In this document: positions 33,647 to 42,919 of the stretch, piece after piece | Numbering within the stretch: position 1 is the stretch's first letter | Layout of the letters: every line of letters starts with the position of its first letter | Made by a program: the position numbers and the translations under genes | NCBI RefSeq assembly: GCF_003397705.1 | Contig: NZ_QJVB01000002.1 | Location: 368,173-432,172 of the forward strand | DNA length: 64,000 nt | Source of the DNA: Gardnerella swidsinskii | GTDB lineage: Bacteria; Actinomycetota; Actinomycetes; Actinomycetales; Bifidobacteriaceae | Direction of reading: 5' to 3' | The notes under the pieces: model-generated | Seen by the model: the letters and a program-made list of their open reading frames with translations, nothing else | Databases searched by the model: none | Told to the model about the DNA's origin: nothing

Positions 33647-34026
33647 GTATTTGCTAATTGGCTTAACTAGTTTAACCGACTGTTGACTTGCTTAACAGGC
33701 TGATTAACTGATTACTAAGTTGCTTATTGCTTGCCAACTTGCTACTTACTTTTGTAGTATTGCTGCTGTTTTGTCGAAAACACCAAACCAGTTGATGTTA
33801 TGTATAAAACATAGGGCAATTCTGTCGAAAACACATAATCATTCGGCGAAATAGACAAAAATACAAGAATAACGCAAATAAAAAGCGCGAGGAGAAAAAT
33901 ATCACAGCCTCGCACCACAACAGACAAGAAAACTAAAGCGAAAACAAAAGCCGGAAAATCACTGGCGAATGTTATCAAAAGTAGTGAAAACGAAAACAAA
34001 TGCTGTAAAACACACAGCATTTGTTT
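33647..34026. other. Non-coding spacer with short direct repeats
   Basis: 380 bp between two converging genes. It contains TGTCGAAAACAC twice (33773-33784 and 33820-33831), a small hairpin GCGAGG/CCTCGC near 33889-33918, and the helicase terminator at the right end. A 92-codon hydrophobic frame on the minus strand begins inside that terminator and is not credible. Confidence 0.6.
33994..34026 (-). terminator. Terminator of the DEAD-box helicase gene
   Basis: On the minus strand AAACAAATGCTG pairs perfectly with CAGCATTTGTTT over a nine-base loop, followed by TCGTTTTC. It starts directly after the helicase stop codon. Confidence 0.85.
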
Positions 34027-35877
34027 CTAAAACTCACGACCGAAGCGATGAACACGACTACCACGTTCGCCACGTTTACCGTGCCAACGACGTTCGCTGC
34101 GTTCACCACGTTCACCACGTTCACTGCGCTCACCACGTTGCCCACGTACGCGCCCGCGCCCACCGCGTCCACGACCGCGACCTTTACGCTTCTGCTGCTC
34201 CGGCTCCGGCATACTCCAGCCTTCTTGAAGCTCGGCAGCTTCACCAACAATCTCATCTAGAACTGATGAAGAAGGACTCACATCCTCAGCTTTCGCATGA
34301 ATTCCAGCCTTACGAAGCATCATATGAGCAGCGCGCTTCTGATTAGGAAGCACAAGCGTTACGACATCGCCTTCTTCACCAGCTCGAGCAGTGCGACCCG
34401 AACGATGCAAGAAAGACTTAGGATCCTCAGGAGGCTCAGTTTGCACAACTAATGCAACGTCGCTAATATCAATACCTCGCGCAGCAACGTCCGTAGCAAC
34501 CAGCACGCGCACCAAGCCTTCAGCAAACACAGCCAAATGACGATCTCGCTGATTCTGCGACAAATTACCTTGCAAATCAACTGCAGGAATACCTTGCTGC
34601 ACAAATTTTTTCGCCATATTCTTCGCTTGATATTTTGTGCGCGTAAAGAATATAGAACGTTTCCTTCCGGAAGCAAGCTTTCGCAAAACTTCGTATTTAT
34701 CCCCTGCAGACACAGCAAAAATATGATGCGTCATAGTGTCAACTTGGCAATCAGCATCATCCACAGCATGGACGACAGCATTTGGAAGGAAACGCTCAAC
34801 TAATGTAGAAACTTGCTTATCAAGCGTTGCAGAAAACAGCATGCGTTGACCATCTGGCGCAACTTGCTCAAGAAGTCTAGTAACAGCAGGAAGGAATCCC
34901 ATATCCGCCATTTCATCTGCTTCATCAAGCACGCTAACCATTACTTTTTCAAGCGTAAGTGCTCCTTGACGCAGCAAATCTTCCAAACGTCCAGGGCAAG
35001 CAAGCACAATCTGCGCACCCTGCTTAAGTTGCGATACCTGACGCTGGTATCTCACACCTCCATACACTGTCACAGTACGCATGCCATAAGCTGCAGCAAG
35101 CGGCGCTATTACGTCATCAATTTGATGCACAAGCTCGCGAGTTGGAGCAAGAATTATTGCTCTAGGAGCAGGAATTTCACTAGACTCGCGTGACTTACGA
35201 TTTTTATCAGAATGAATTAAATCAACAAAATTCTCAGCTAAACGCGCAACAAGTGGAATAGAAAATGCTAATGTTTTACCACTTCCTGTGCGACCTCGCC
35301 CTAGAATATTCGCACCTTGTAATGAATCAGGAAGCGTTGCTTGCTGAATTGGGAATGCAGTAGTTTTCCCATCAGCACGCAACACTTCTACCAAGGGCTC
35401 TGGGACTCCAAGTTGCGCAAAAGTGACATCGTCACGGTAATTTTCACAAGATTCAATAGCAGAGTCTGGAATAATTGTTGCGTTATGAGAATCTTGATTT
35501 TGCTTTTTTGAAGTAGGACGCAAAGATATTGCAGAATTTTGTTTTGTATTATGAGATTTTGCAATATCATTTTTAACAACATTATTTTTATCAATATTAT
35601 GCTTAGCAAAATTATTTTTAGCAAAATCTTGTTCAGCATCCGCAATAGCTACTTCTTCATAGCGCAAGGCTTTTTCGCGCGCTTTTTGACGAGCTTTTTC
35701 TGCTTTGCGATTTCGCTCCCTGCGCGAATTGAACTCGTGATTAGAACCGTAATTTTTATGACTACCCTGATATTCAAAAGGATTGCGTTTTTCAGCTGAT
35801 TTCCTAGTATTTTTGACGTTCTTGGTATTCTTCGCGCCTCGCTTTTGGGCGAACGCAGCATGATGAGTATGCGGCAC
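34027..35877 (-). CDS. DEAD-box RNA helicase with RGG-type tail
   Basis: ATP-dependent RNA helicase for ribosome assembly or mRNA turnover, cytoplasmic. Motifs in order: Q motif (TFAQLGVPEPLVEVL and FPIQQATLP), GRGRTGSGKTLAF, PTRELVHQ, VLDEADEMADMGF, FSATLD, and HRSGRTARAG. A charged Lys/Arg/Asn-rich N-terminal region of about 140 residues precedes the core. The C-terminal 55 residues are Arg/Gly-rich (RGRGRGGRGRVRGQRGE, then ERSERGERGERSERR), a probable RNA-binding tail. I chose the GTG at 35877, with GAAAGG five bases upstream (616 residues). A TTG at 35907 is the alternative. Which of RhlE, DeaD or CshA it serves as cannot be decided. Confidence 0.92.
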   Translation of the reverse strand: MPHTHHAAFAQKRGAKNTKNVKNTRKSAEKRNPFEYQGSHKNYGSNHEFNSRRERNRKAEKARQKAREKALRYEEVAIADAEQDFAKNNFAKHNIDKNNVVKNDIAKSHNTKQNSAISLRPTSKKQNQDSHNATIIPDSAIESCENYRDDVTFAQLGVPEPLVEVLRADGKTTAFPIQQATLPDSLQGANILGRGRTGSGKTLAFSIPLVARLAENFVDLIHSDKNRKSRESSEIPAPRAIILAPTRELVHQIDDVIAPLAAAYGMRTVTVYGGVRYQRQVSQLKQGAQIVLACPGRLEDLLRQGALTLEKVMVSVLDEADEMADMGFLPAVTRLLEQVAPDGQRMLFSATLDKQVSTLVERFLPNAVVHAVDDADCQVDTMTHHIFAVSAGDKYEVLRKLASGRKRSIFFTRTKYQAKNMAKKFVQQGIPAVDLQGNLSQNQRDRHLAVFAEGLVRVLVATDVAARGIDISDVALVVQTEPPEDPKSFLHRSGRTARAGEEGDVVTLVLPNQKRAAHMMLRKAGIHAKAEDVSPSSSVLDEIVGEAAELQEGWSMPEPEQQKRKGRGRGRGGRGRVRGQRGERSERGERGERSERRWHGKRGERGSRVHRFGREF

Positions 35878-35980
35878 AATAGCCTTTCGTAAAATATGTG
35901 TATTCAAAACTTAAATTTCAAAACGTGAACTAATCGAGCCTAGCACACGCCTGGCACAATCACGGCAAATGTTGTCAAAA

Positions 35981-36115
35981 AGCGCCGAGACGCTCGCACT
36001 ATAAGCGCTCGCTTCTGAGCTTGCATGGAAAAAGTCCACTGAACTTTCCATGCAAGCTCACGCTCCGAGTTACTTTCGTACACTACGCTCCAAGCGCGAA
36101 AGCAGGTCGTCGCGC
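35981..36115 (+). repeat. GC-rich double-hairpin repeat, copy 3
   Basis: Contains GAGCTTGCATGG paired with CCATGCAAGCTC around AAAAGTCCACTGAACTTT, then CACGCTCCGAGTTACTTTCG, and ends GCAGGTCGTCGCGC. It lies between the ettA and helicase genes. It is the most divergent copy in the second hairpin. Confidence 0.85.
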
Positions 36116-36171
36116 AAACGCCGGAAAATCACCAGCAAATGTTTCCACCAAGAAATGAAAACAAAACTCAA

Positions 36172-37848
36172 CTAGCGAGTGAGCTTACGGTGCAAGCGAT
36201 GCGGACGAGCAGCTTCCTCACCCAAGCGCGCAATCTTATTTTCTTCGTAAGCTTGGAAGTTACCTTCGAACCAGTACCACTTTGCAGGATTCTCGTCGTC
36301 GCCTTCCCAAGCAAGAATATGCGTTGCAACTCGGTCGAGGAACCAGCGATCGTGCGAAACCACAACAGCGCAGCCTGGGAAATCAAGTAAAGCGTTTTCC
36401 AAGCTTTCCAAAGTCTCAACATCCAAATCGTTAGTAGGCTCATCGAGAAGAAGCAAGTTTCCACCCTGCTTAAGAGTCAAAGCCAAGTTCAAACGGTTAC
36501 GCTCACCGCCGGAAAGCACACCAGTAAGCTTCTGCTGATCCGAACCTTTAAATCCAAAGCTTGCAACATATGCGCGAGTAGGAATCTCAACGCCTGCAAC
36601 CTCAATAAAATCAAGTCCGCCGGAAACAGCTTCCCACAAGTTCTTATTAGGATCCAATCCTGCACGATTCTGATCCACGTAAGAAATCTTCACAGTATCG
36701 CCAACAATAAGCTCTCCGCCAGAAAGAGACTCCAAGCCCACAATCGTCTTGAACAGCGTAGACTTACCAACACCGTTTGGACCAATCACACCAACAATAC
36801 CATTACGAGGCAGCGTAAACGACAAGTCGTCGATAAGTACACGGTCGCCAAAAGCCTTGTGAATATGCTTTGCTTCCAAAACTTGCGAGCCCAAACGTGG
36901 ACCTGCTGGAATTTGAATTTCAGAGAAGTCAAGCTTCTTGGAATTACGTGCCTCTTGCTCCATTTGGTCGTAGCGTTCCAAACGAGCCTTGTTCTTAGCT
37001 TGGCGAGCTTTCGGCGAGCTACGCACCCAATCAAGCTCATTCTTCAAACGCTTAGCAAGCTTGGCATCCTTGGCACCCTGGATTTCCATACGCTTTGCTT
37101 TAGTTTCCAAATACGTTGAGTAATTTCCCTTATATGGATAAAGCTGACCACGGTCAACTTCGCAAATCCACTCTGCTACGTTATCCATAAAGTAGCGGTC
37201 GTGCGTAACAGCAATAACAGCACCCTCGTACTTGTGCAAGAACTGTTCAAGCCACAAAATAGATTCCGCATCCAAATGGTTAGTAGGCTCATCCAAAAGC
37301 AGCAAATCTGGAGCTTCAAGAAGAAGCTTACACAATGCAACTCGACGCCTTTCACCACCAGAGCACACAGAAACAGGCGAATCCGGATCTGGGCATTGCA
37401 AAGCATCCATAGCCTGCTCAAGCTGCGAATCCAAATCCCAACCGTTTGCAGCGTCAATTTCAGTCTGAAGCTTACCCATTTCTTCCATTAACGCATCAAA
37501 ATCAGCGTCTGGATTAGCCATTTCTTCGCCGATTTGGTTAAAACGCGCCACTTTTTGCGCAATCTCACCAAAAGCCATCTTAATGTTTTCGCCAACCGTC
37601 TTAGTGTCATCAAGAGGTGGTTCCTGCTGCAAAATACCTACCGTATAGCCAGGAGTCAAAGAAGCTTCACCGTTGGTCACATTTTCCAAACCGGCCATAA
37701 TTTTCAGCAGCGTCGACTTACCCATGCCGTTCGGACCCACAACACCAATTTTTGCGCCCGGAAGGAAGCTTAAAGTAACATCGTCGAGAATTACACGATC
37801 TCCGTACGATTTACGCGCCTTAATCATCTGATAGATAAATTCAGCCAA
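36172..37848 (-). CDS. ettA: EttA-type ABC-F translation factor
   Basis: Ribosome-associated ABC-F ATPase that gates translation elongation by energy state. 558 residues, close to the 555 of E. coli EttA, and no membrane helices. Two NBDs: GPNGMGKST, CSGGERRRVALC and LLLDEPTNHLD in the first; GPNGVGKST, LSGGERNRLNLAL and LLLDEPTNDLD in the second. The linker between them contains KAKRMEIQGAKDAKLAKRL, the P-site tRNA interaction region. The start codon is TTG at 37848, with AAGGATGG nine bases upstream. It is flanked by the hairpin repeat downstream and a DUF3180-like gene upstream. Confidence 0.94.
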   Translation of the reverse strand: MAEFIYQMIKARKSYGDRVILDDVTLSFLPGAKIGVVGPNGMGKSTLLKIMAGLENVTNGEASLTPGYTVGILQQEPPLDDTKTVGENIKMAFGEIAQKVARFNQIGEEMANPDADFDALMEEMGKLQTEIDAANGWDLDSQLEQAMDALQCPDPDSPVSVCSGGERRRVALCKLLLEAPDLLLLDEPTNHLDAESILWLEQFLHKYEGAVIAVTHDRYFMDNVAEWICEVDRGQLYPYKGNYSTYLETKAKRMEIQGAKDAKLAKRLKNELDWVRSSPKARQAKNKARLERYDQMEQEARNSKKLDFSEIQIPAGPRLGSQVLEAKHIHKAFGDRVLIDDLSFTLPRNGIVGVIGPNGVGKSTLFKTIVGLESLSGGELIVGDTVKISYVDQNRAGLDPNKNLWEAVSGGLDFIEVAGVEIPTRAYVASFGFKGSDQQKLTGVLSGGERNRLNLALTLKQGGNLLLLDEPTNDLDVETLESLENALLDFPGCAVVVSHDRWFLDRVATHILAWEGDDENPAKWYWFEGNFQAYEENKIARLGEEAARPHRLHRKLTR

Positions 37849-37986
37849 AGTAATATACCATCCTTACAAACGTTGAAATTCCAGCGTTTGTTGCAACTTG
37901 CGTAAAAAGCGTTTAATACTTTTACCTACTTAATTCAAGCAAGATGCAACTTACATAAAACTACGCAAACTAATAGCTAGCAAATA

Positions 37987-38487
37987 CTAGCACGTTGCTG
38001 GCGTACGATTTGACTTATTGACAGACTCAGAATCATCTTCAGGCGGAATCTGGCAGAGCCACTCGCCCAAAATCCCAACGACCATATCAATAAAGCACAC
38101 CAAGCCAGCAATAGAGCATTCACGCACAACAGAGTTATACAGAATTATTTCACTGTGTGGCAGACTCATTAACAACTGCCCAACGTACCAGCCAGACAAA
38201 ATAGCACCTGCCATTCCCAATGCCTTAGACAGCATAAGAGCTGCAACAGCAAATTGAGAACTTACACGCTTCTTATTTTTATCTTTGTTAGCAACACTTT
38301 GATGAGTTTGCAACGCCATAACAAAAGTTATTAAGCCAGCAATCACCATAATTGCAACAACAACCCACGGAGCTCCTGCTAACGACATAGCACTAGACTC
38401 TGTTGACGACACTAGAAATGCGCCCAGCACAAAGCCAAACAGTAACCCTAGTACCAGATACCACCAAGGTGTGCGATACGCTTTCAT
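37987..38487 (-). CDS. DUF3180-like membrane protein
   Basis: 166 residues with four hydrophobic helices (about residues 8-28, 38-58, 80-105 and 128-152). Arrangement and position fit the actinobacterial DUF3180 family, whose genes follow folK. The start is the ATG at 38487, forming TAATG with the stop of the upstream gene, with AGGGGATGG about seven bases before it. A start 24 bp earlier has no ribosome binding site. Translation is thus coupled to the decayed folBK gene. The function of DUF3180 is unknown; I assign the family from architecture and context. Confidence 0.65.
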   Translation of the reverse strand: MKAYRTPWWYLVLGLLFGFVLGAFLVSSTESSAMSLAGAPWVVVAIMVIAGLITFVMALQTHQSVANKDKNKKRVSSQFAVAALMLSKALGMAGAILSGWYVGQLLMSLPHSEIILYNSVVRECSIAGLVCFIDMVVGILGEWLCQIPPEDDSESVNKSNRTPATC

Positions 38488-39722
38488 TAACAACCATCCC
38501 CTATAAGCCATTGCTCTGAGTATACCCCAACAGTTTGAGCATCAAAAGCAAACGCTAATGAGTACGAAACTGAGTTGTCATCCAAAGCAGCATCCGACTC
38601 TATCTGCAGCCACGGCATAAGTTCAGGCGACTTAGGGTCAACCATCACCATTTCCGCTAGTTGTTGCGGCAATTTTTCTGCATCAACAGTTCTTGTATCA
38701 GCAGCAGAAGCACCATATGAACGCGTACCCAACACTCGCACAGTCACCTTATCTTTATACAAAGTAGCAACAGCGCGAAGCAAGCGAAGCAGTTCATACT
38801 CGTCACCGCCCGAAGACAGAATAAATACAGCCGCGTAATAATCACCTTCAAGCATATTGGCAACATATAGTGCCGATACGCCATCTACGCGAGATTCTCT
38901 ATCCTGCTCAAGCATTGCAACTATTCTCAGCATAGCAGAACGCGTGTCTTGTTTCGCGACACCCTTCATAGAAATTACTGCAGTTGTCTGTAACGGAGTC
39001 GGACATATACGGAACAAAGGAGACTTAGTTTCTCTTTTAACAAGCTCACTGCCATAATTGACACTTTTAGATTCATCGACACAAGAGCACTCTGAATCTC
39101 CATTATTTTCATAATCATCCGCGAAAGAATTTGCGATATCAACGGCAGCTTTAGCAGCTGCAGCAGCGTCCTCGTCTTCTTTGCGCTGCTTTTCTTTTCT
39201 ATCTTCCTCAATAAGAGAACGATAGTAATCTGCTATTTCGCCTTCCTCAAGATCGTCAACTGATACGCTTCCACTACGAACAGCAACATGCGCAAGAGAA
39301 TCAGGAATTACACGCCGTTCCGAATAATTTAACTCTTCTCTAGAAACACTATTCAAAGTAACACAAATATCGTCAACAGTGCTTTTCATGCCGTAATATT
39401 CGCTTCTTAAAGCAGCATGAACAGTAATATCAGCCTCACTAATTTGCCAAGTGTGCATAGCAGAATTTAAAACAGATTTAGCAATAAGTTCTAAAGCTAT
39501 AGCAGGATGCTCCTCAATTTCGCTATCTTTTTCGCAACGTTTAAGCATAAAAGCAAGACGCTCAGCAATTTGAGGAATATCTATTGCGTTAGTCTCATCT
39601 CCGTCTAATGCATTACTCAAATTAACTTTTAAAACAGCATCTATGTAAATAGAAGAATATAATCCAATGACTATTGAGTCACCGCTTGGGCGAATACCCT
39701 TCAAACTTATGGTTGTATTCAT
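38487..39722 (-). CDS. Decayed FolB-FolK fusion (predicted non-catalytic)
   Basis: 411 residues, three parts. Residues 1-130 follow the layout of dihydroneopterin aldolase FolB (ISLKGIRPSGDSIVIGLYSS, DIPQIAERLAFMLKRCE, ADITVHAAL) but lack its catalytic and pterin-binding residues. Residues 130-240 are an acidic, Ala-rich spacer. Residues 245-370 follow FolK order: AVISMKGVAKQD where FolK has the GSNxGD loop, SALYVANMLEGDYYAAVF where it has SPVYET and the Asn-Ala-Val strand, and VRVLGTRSYGASAADTRTVD where it has RWGPRTLDxD. Both sets of active-site motifs are gone. The site is where folBK stands in actinobacteria, between ftsH and the DUF3180 gene; folE and folP are missing. The frame is intact and coupled to the next gene. 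Homology is by pattern only. Confidence 0.55.
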   Translation of the reverse strand: MNTTISLKGIRPSGDSIVIGLYSSIYIDAVLKVNLSNALDGDETNAIDIPQIAERLAFMLKRCEKDSEIEEHPAIALELIAKSVLNSAMHTWQISEADITVHAALRSEYYGMKSTVDDICVTLNSVSREELNYSERRVIPDSLAHVAVRSGSVSVDDLEEGEIADYYRSLIEEDRKEKQRKEDEDAAAAAKAAVDIANSFADDYENNGDSECSCVDESKSVNYGSELVKRETKSPLFRICPTPLQTTAVISMKGVAKQDTRSAMLRIVAMLEQDRESRVDGVSALYVANMLEGDYYAAVFILSSGGDEYELLRLLRAVATLYKDKVTVRVLGTRSYGASAADTRTVDAEKLPQQLAEMVMVDPKSPELMPWLQIESDAALDDNSVSYSLAFAFDAQTVGVYSEQWLIGDGC

Positions 39723-39907
39723 AATTTCATCTTCTACTCTCTAATAAAAACAATTTAAAATTCCAATTATTCGTTTATTTATCTTTTACTCTTACCTATA
39801 ATACGCAAAACTAATATTTCGATACATTGTACTCGATATAAATCAACATGCGTAATTTTTTGCATATAACACTAATTTTTATTATTAAATTCTTAGAAAA
39901 ATAAAAA

Positions 39908-39949
39908 TAAACGCTGACAGCAATAAATTATATTGTTATCAGCGTTTAT
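39908..39949. terminator. Terminator after ftsH
   Basis: A long imperfect stem (AAACGCTGACAGCAATA pairing with TATTGTTATCAGCGTTT around AATTA) has A-rich sequence on its left and T-rich on its right, so it can work in both directions. It ends 44 bp after the ftsH stop codon. Confidence 0.8.
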
Positions 39950-39993
39950 TAATGATTGTATTTTATCTGCTTTTTAGCACTGTATTTACACTA

Positions 39994-42303
39994 TTAAGCA
40001 CCAAATTGAGTGCCGTCATTTTGATTAGTAGACGGATTAACTGGTGGCTTAACAGTTCCAATAACAGTTCGAGGAGCAGGTGCAGTAGTCTGAATAGACG
40101 TATCAACAGACATCTGATCAGACTGCTGGTTTTGTGAAGTTGCGTTATTGGAAGATTCAGAAAGTTCAGAAGCTTCACTCTGCTCATTCTTACCTTCAAC
40201 GTTGCGCTTTAAACTTTCTGGAATTTCAACAGGAGGAAGATCAGAATCTGGTCTTCTATCGTCCGAAAGCCAAAGAGTACGCTCAGGAGCCTTACGAATC
40301 TTACTGAAGATTTCCTTAAGTTCCTTCTCGTTAAGAGTTTCCTTAGCTAGCAACTGACGAACCAGCTCATCTAATACGTCACGATTATTGTTAATAATCT
40401 CCCACGCTTCAGTATGAGCAGTTTCGATAAGCTTATGAACTTCTTCATCGATTACTTCAGCAGTACGATTCGAGAACTTACGAGGTTGCAAAGAATCGAG
40501 TGAACCGGAAGAATCTTCGTCAGTATCCATCCACTTAACAGCTCCAAGCTTCGCTGAGAAACCATATTCAACAACCATCTTACGAGCAATAGCAGTAGCT
40601 TTCTCAATGTCGTTAGAAGCACCAGTTGTTGGATCATGGAACACAACTTCCTCTGCTGTGCGTCCGCCCATAGCATATGCCATTTGATCCAGCAATTCGT
40701 TGCGAGACTGCGAGTAACGGTCGCTTGTTGGCATCACAGCAGTGTAGCCAAGTGCGTGACCTCGCGGCAAAATCGTTACTTTAGTAACAGGATCCGTGTG
40801 GTGCAACGCAGCAGCAACAAGCGCATGACCACCCTCATGGTAAGCAGTGTTACGCAATTCATCCAAAGCCATACCCTTAGACTTACGTCGAGGTCCTGCT
40901 TGAACACGATCAATTGCCTCATCAATAGCGCGATTATCGATATATTGAGCACCAGAGCGAGCGCAAAGCAACGCAGCTTCGTTAAGCACGTTAGCTAAGT
41001 CTGCACCAGTAAAACCAGGAGTGCGCACAGCAACCATATGAAGATCAACATCCGGCACAAAAGGCTTACCCTTAGCGTGAACCTTCAAAATTGCCTCGCG
41101 ACCTTCCAAATCAGGAGCCTCAACAGCCACCTGACGGTCAAAACGACCAGGACGAAGAAGTGCGGAATCAAGCACATCTGGACGGTTTGTTGCGGCAATA
41201 ATAATCAAATTAGTGTCGTTGTCGAAGCCGTCCATCTCAACAAGCAGCTGATTAAGTGTCTGCTCGCGCTCATCATGACCGCCAGTCATGCCACTTCCGC
41301 GGCGACGACCAACAGCATCAATCTCATCGATAAAGATGATGGCAGGAGCATTCTTCTTAGCTTCGTCAAAAAGTTCACGAACACGAGACGCGCCCAAGCC
41401 TACGAACATTTCCACGAAGTCAGAGCCAGCCATTGCATAGAACGGCACACCAGCTTCGCCTGCAATAGCACGAGCCAACAAAGTCTTACCAGTTCCTGGA
41501 GGACCATAAAGCAGCACACCGCGCGGAATGCGAGCACCCAAAGCCTTGTAGCGCGAAGGATCCTTCAAGAAGTCTTTAATCTCTTCAACTTCTTCAACAG
41601 CAGCTTGTTCGCCAGCAACGTCAGCAAACTTAGTTTTAGGAGTCTGACCTTCAAGCAGCTTGCCACGGCCACGTCCGCCACCCATGCCAAGCATACTTCC
41701 ACCGGCACCGCCTATTCTGCTAAACATGAACCAAATCATGCCAAGGAAGAACAATATCGGAGCAAGCGAAGTAATCAAATACGAAATAATGCTAGATGAC
41801 TGTAAGCTAGCAGTCCAGCCGTTAGAAGGCTTCGCCTTTTCGACTTCTTGTACAATTGATCTACCTTGTGCATACGCGTAGTAGAATTGCACATCCTTGC
41901 CAAAGTCACGCTTTTGCTTACTTCGTTTATCGAACTTCTTAAACGGACTATCAAGCGTAAGCTTAACTAACTGTTTATTGTCAATAATTTCCACATAACT
42001 TGCTTTATGAGATCGCACTAACTCAATACCATCCTGAGTATCGATAGTTTGCGATCCGTTATGAACAAACATTTGGAATCCGACAACTGAAAGCAACACA
42101 AGAAGCACAATCCACGTCCATGGCGACTGCCAGAAGGAACGACGATTGTTATGGTTGTTCTCGTTATTTTTATTATTCTTGCCCTGTTGACCGTTGTTTC
42201 GCTGATTCCTAGGGTTGCGTGGATTTAAAAACGGATTATTCCCGTTATTTCCACGCCCAGAACCGCCCATTGGGCCTTGCGGTGTCATAGGAGAAGCGCC
42301 CAT
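39994..42303 (-). CDS. ftsH: ATP-dependent zinc metalloprotease FtsH
   Basis: Membrane-bound AAA+ protease that degrades misfolded membrane proteins and regulators. 769 residues. An Asn/Gly-rich N-terminal tail of about 45 residues is followed by two transmembrane helices (near residues 55-75 and 175-195). The AAA domain has Walker A GPPGTGKT, Walker [16 protein letters not shown] and second region of homology [19 protein letters not shown]. The zinc site is YHEGGHALV. The C-terminal 110 residues are Ser/Gln/Pro-rich and not conserved. AAAGGAG precedes the ATG. It stands downstream of hpt and tilS, the usual actinobacterial order. Confidence 0.96.
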   Translation of the reverse strand: MGASPMTPQGPMGGSGRGNNGNNPFLNPRNPRNQRNNGQQGKNNKNNENNHNNRRSFWQSPWTWIVLLVLLSVVGFQMFVHNGSQTIDTQDGIELVRSHKASYVEIIDNKQLVKLTLDSPFKKFDKRSKQKRDFGKDVQFYYAYAQGRSIVQEVEKAKPSNGWTASLQSSSIISYLITSLAPILFFLGMIWFMFSRIGGAGGSMLGMGGGRGRGKLLEGQTPKTKFADVAGEQAAVEEVEEIKDFLKDPSRYKALGARIPRGVLLYGPPGTGKTLLARAIAGEAGVPFYAMAGSDFVEMFVGLGASRVRELFDEAKKNAPAIIFIDEIDAVGRRRGSGMTGGHDEREQTLNQLLVEMDGFDNDTNLIIIAATNRPDVLDSALLRPGRFDRQVAVEAPDLEGREAILKVHAKGKPFVPDVDLHMVAVRTPGFTGADLANVLNEAALLCARSGAQYIDNRAIDEAIDRVQAGPRRKSKGMALDELRNTAYHEGGHALVAAALHHTDPVTKVTILPRGHALGYTAVMPTSDRYSQSRNELLDQMAYAMGGRTAEEVVFHDPTTGASNDIEKATAIARKMVVEYGFSAKLGAVKWMDTDEDSSGSLDSLQPRKFSNRTAEVIDEEVHKLIETAHTEAWEIINNNRDVLDELVRQLLAKETLNEKELKEIFSKIRKAPERTLWLSDDRRPDSDLPPVEIPESLKRNVEGKNEQSEASELSESSNNATSQNQQSDQMSVDTSIQTTAPAPRTVIGTVKPPVNPSTNQNDGTQFGA

Positions 42304-42364
42304 GTAATAAGGCTCCTTTCAAACTCCTCAATTTATATAAAAATTCTGAATAGAATCTATAAAA

Positions 42365-42919
42365 TCAAGCACCATACACTGATGGCTTTAATACCGCAAT
42401 ACTATTGAGATTGCGGTAGCGTTCGTCGTAGTCCATTCCGAAACCAACGACAAATGCATCAGGAATTTCAAAGCCCGAGTAGTCGATTTGTACGTCTACT
42501 TCGCGACGTGCAGGCTTACTGAGCAATGCAAAAACTTTTACACTTGCAGCACCACGACCTTTTAGCTCATCTACAAGCCAAGCTAGCGTGCGACCGGAAT
42601 CAACAATGTCTTCTACAATAAGCACATCTCGACCACGCACATCAGTACTTAAATCTTCGCGAACAGTGATTTGTCCGCTAGTTTGAGTGCCACTGCCGTA
42701 ACTAGACAAGCTCATAAAGTCCATTGATGCGTTAATGCTTAATTCTTGCGAAAATACAGCAAGAGTATTTACAGCACCTTTGAGAACTGCAACAAGCAAA
42801 ACATTACGGTTTTTGTAATCTTCACTTACTTGTTTAGCAACTTCACGAATACGCTTCATAAGGTCTTCGTGGCTAATTAATTCATAGTCGATGTCATCTC
42901 GTATATCTGCAATTTGCAT
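42365..42919 (-). CDS. hpt: Hypoxanthine phosphoribosyltransferase
   Basis: Salvages hypoxanthine (and often guanine) with PRPP to make IMP or GMP. 184 residues from the ATG at 42919, the family's usual length; the frame continues further upstream within tilS. The phosphoribosyl-binding motif VLIVEDIVDSGRTLAWL is near residue 105. LLVAVLKGAVNTLAVF and the flexible loop with MSLSSYGSG are also present. The start overlaps the 3' end of tilS by 26 bp, and ftsH lies 62 bp downstream, so the three are likely one transcript. Confidence 0.95.
   Translation of the reverse strand: MQIADIRDDIDYELISHEDLMKRIREVAKQVSEDYKNRNVLLVAVLKGAVNTLAVFSQELSINASMDFMSLSSYGSGTQTSGQITVREDLSTDVRGRDVLIVEDIVDSGRTLAWLVDELKGRGAASVKVFALLSKPARREVDVQIDYSGFEIPDAFVVGFGMDYDERYRNLNSIAVLKPSVYGA

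Noticed and set aside
33742..34020. 92-codon hydrophobic frame after the helicase gene
   Set aside because: Its start codon lies in the arm of the helicase terminator, there is no ribosome binding site, and AT-rich non-coding DNA often gives hydrophobic frames.
41038..41799. 253-codon plus-strand frame inside ftsH
   Set aside because: Antisense to a well-supported FtsH AAA domain; composition is unlike a folded protein.
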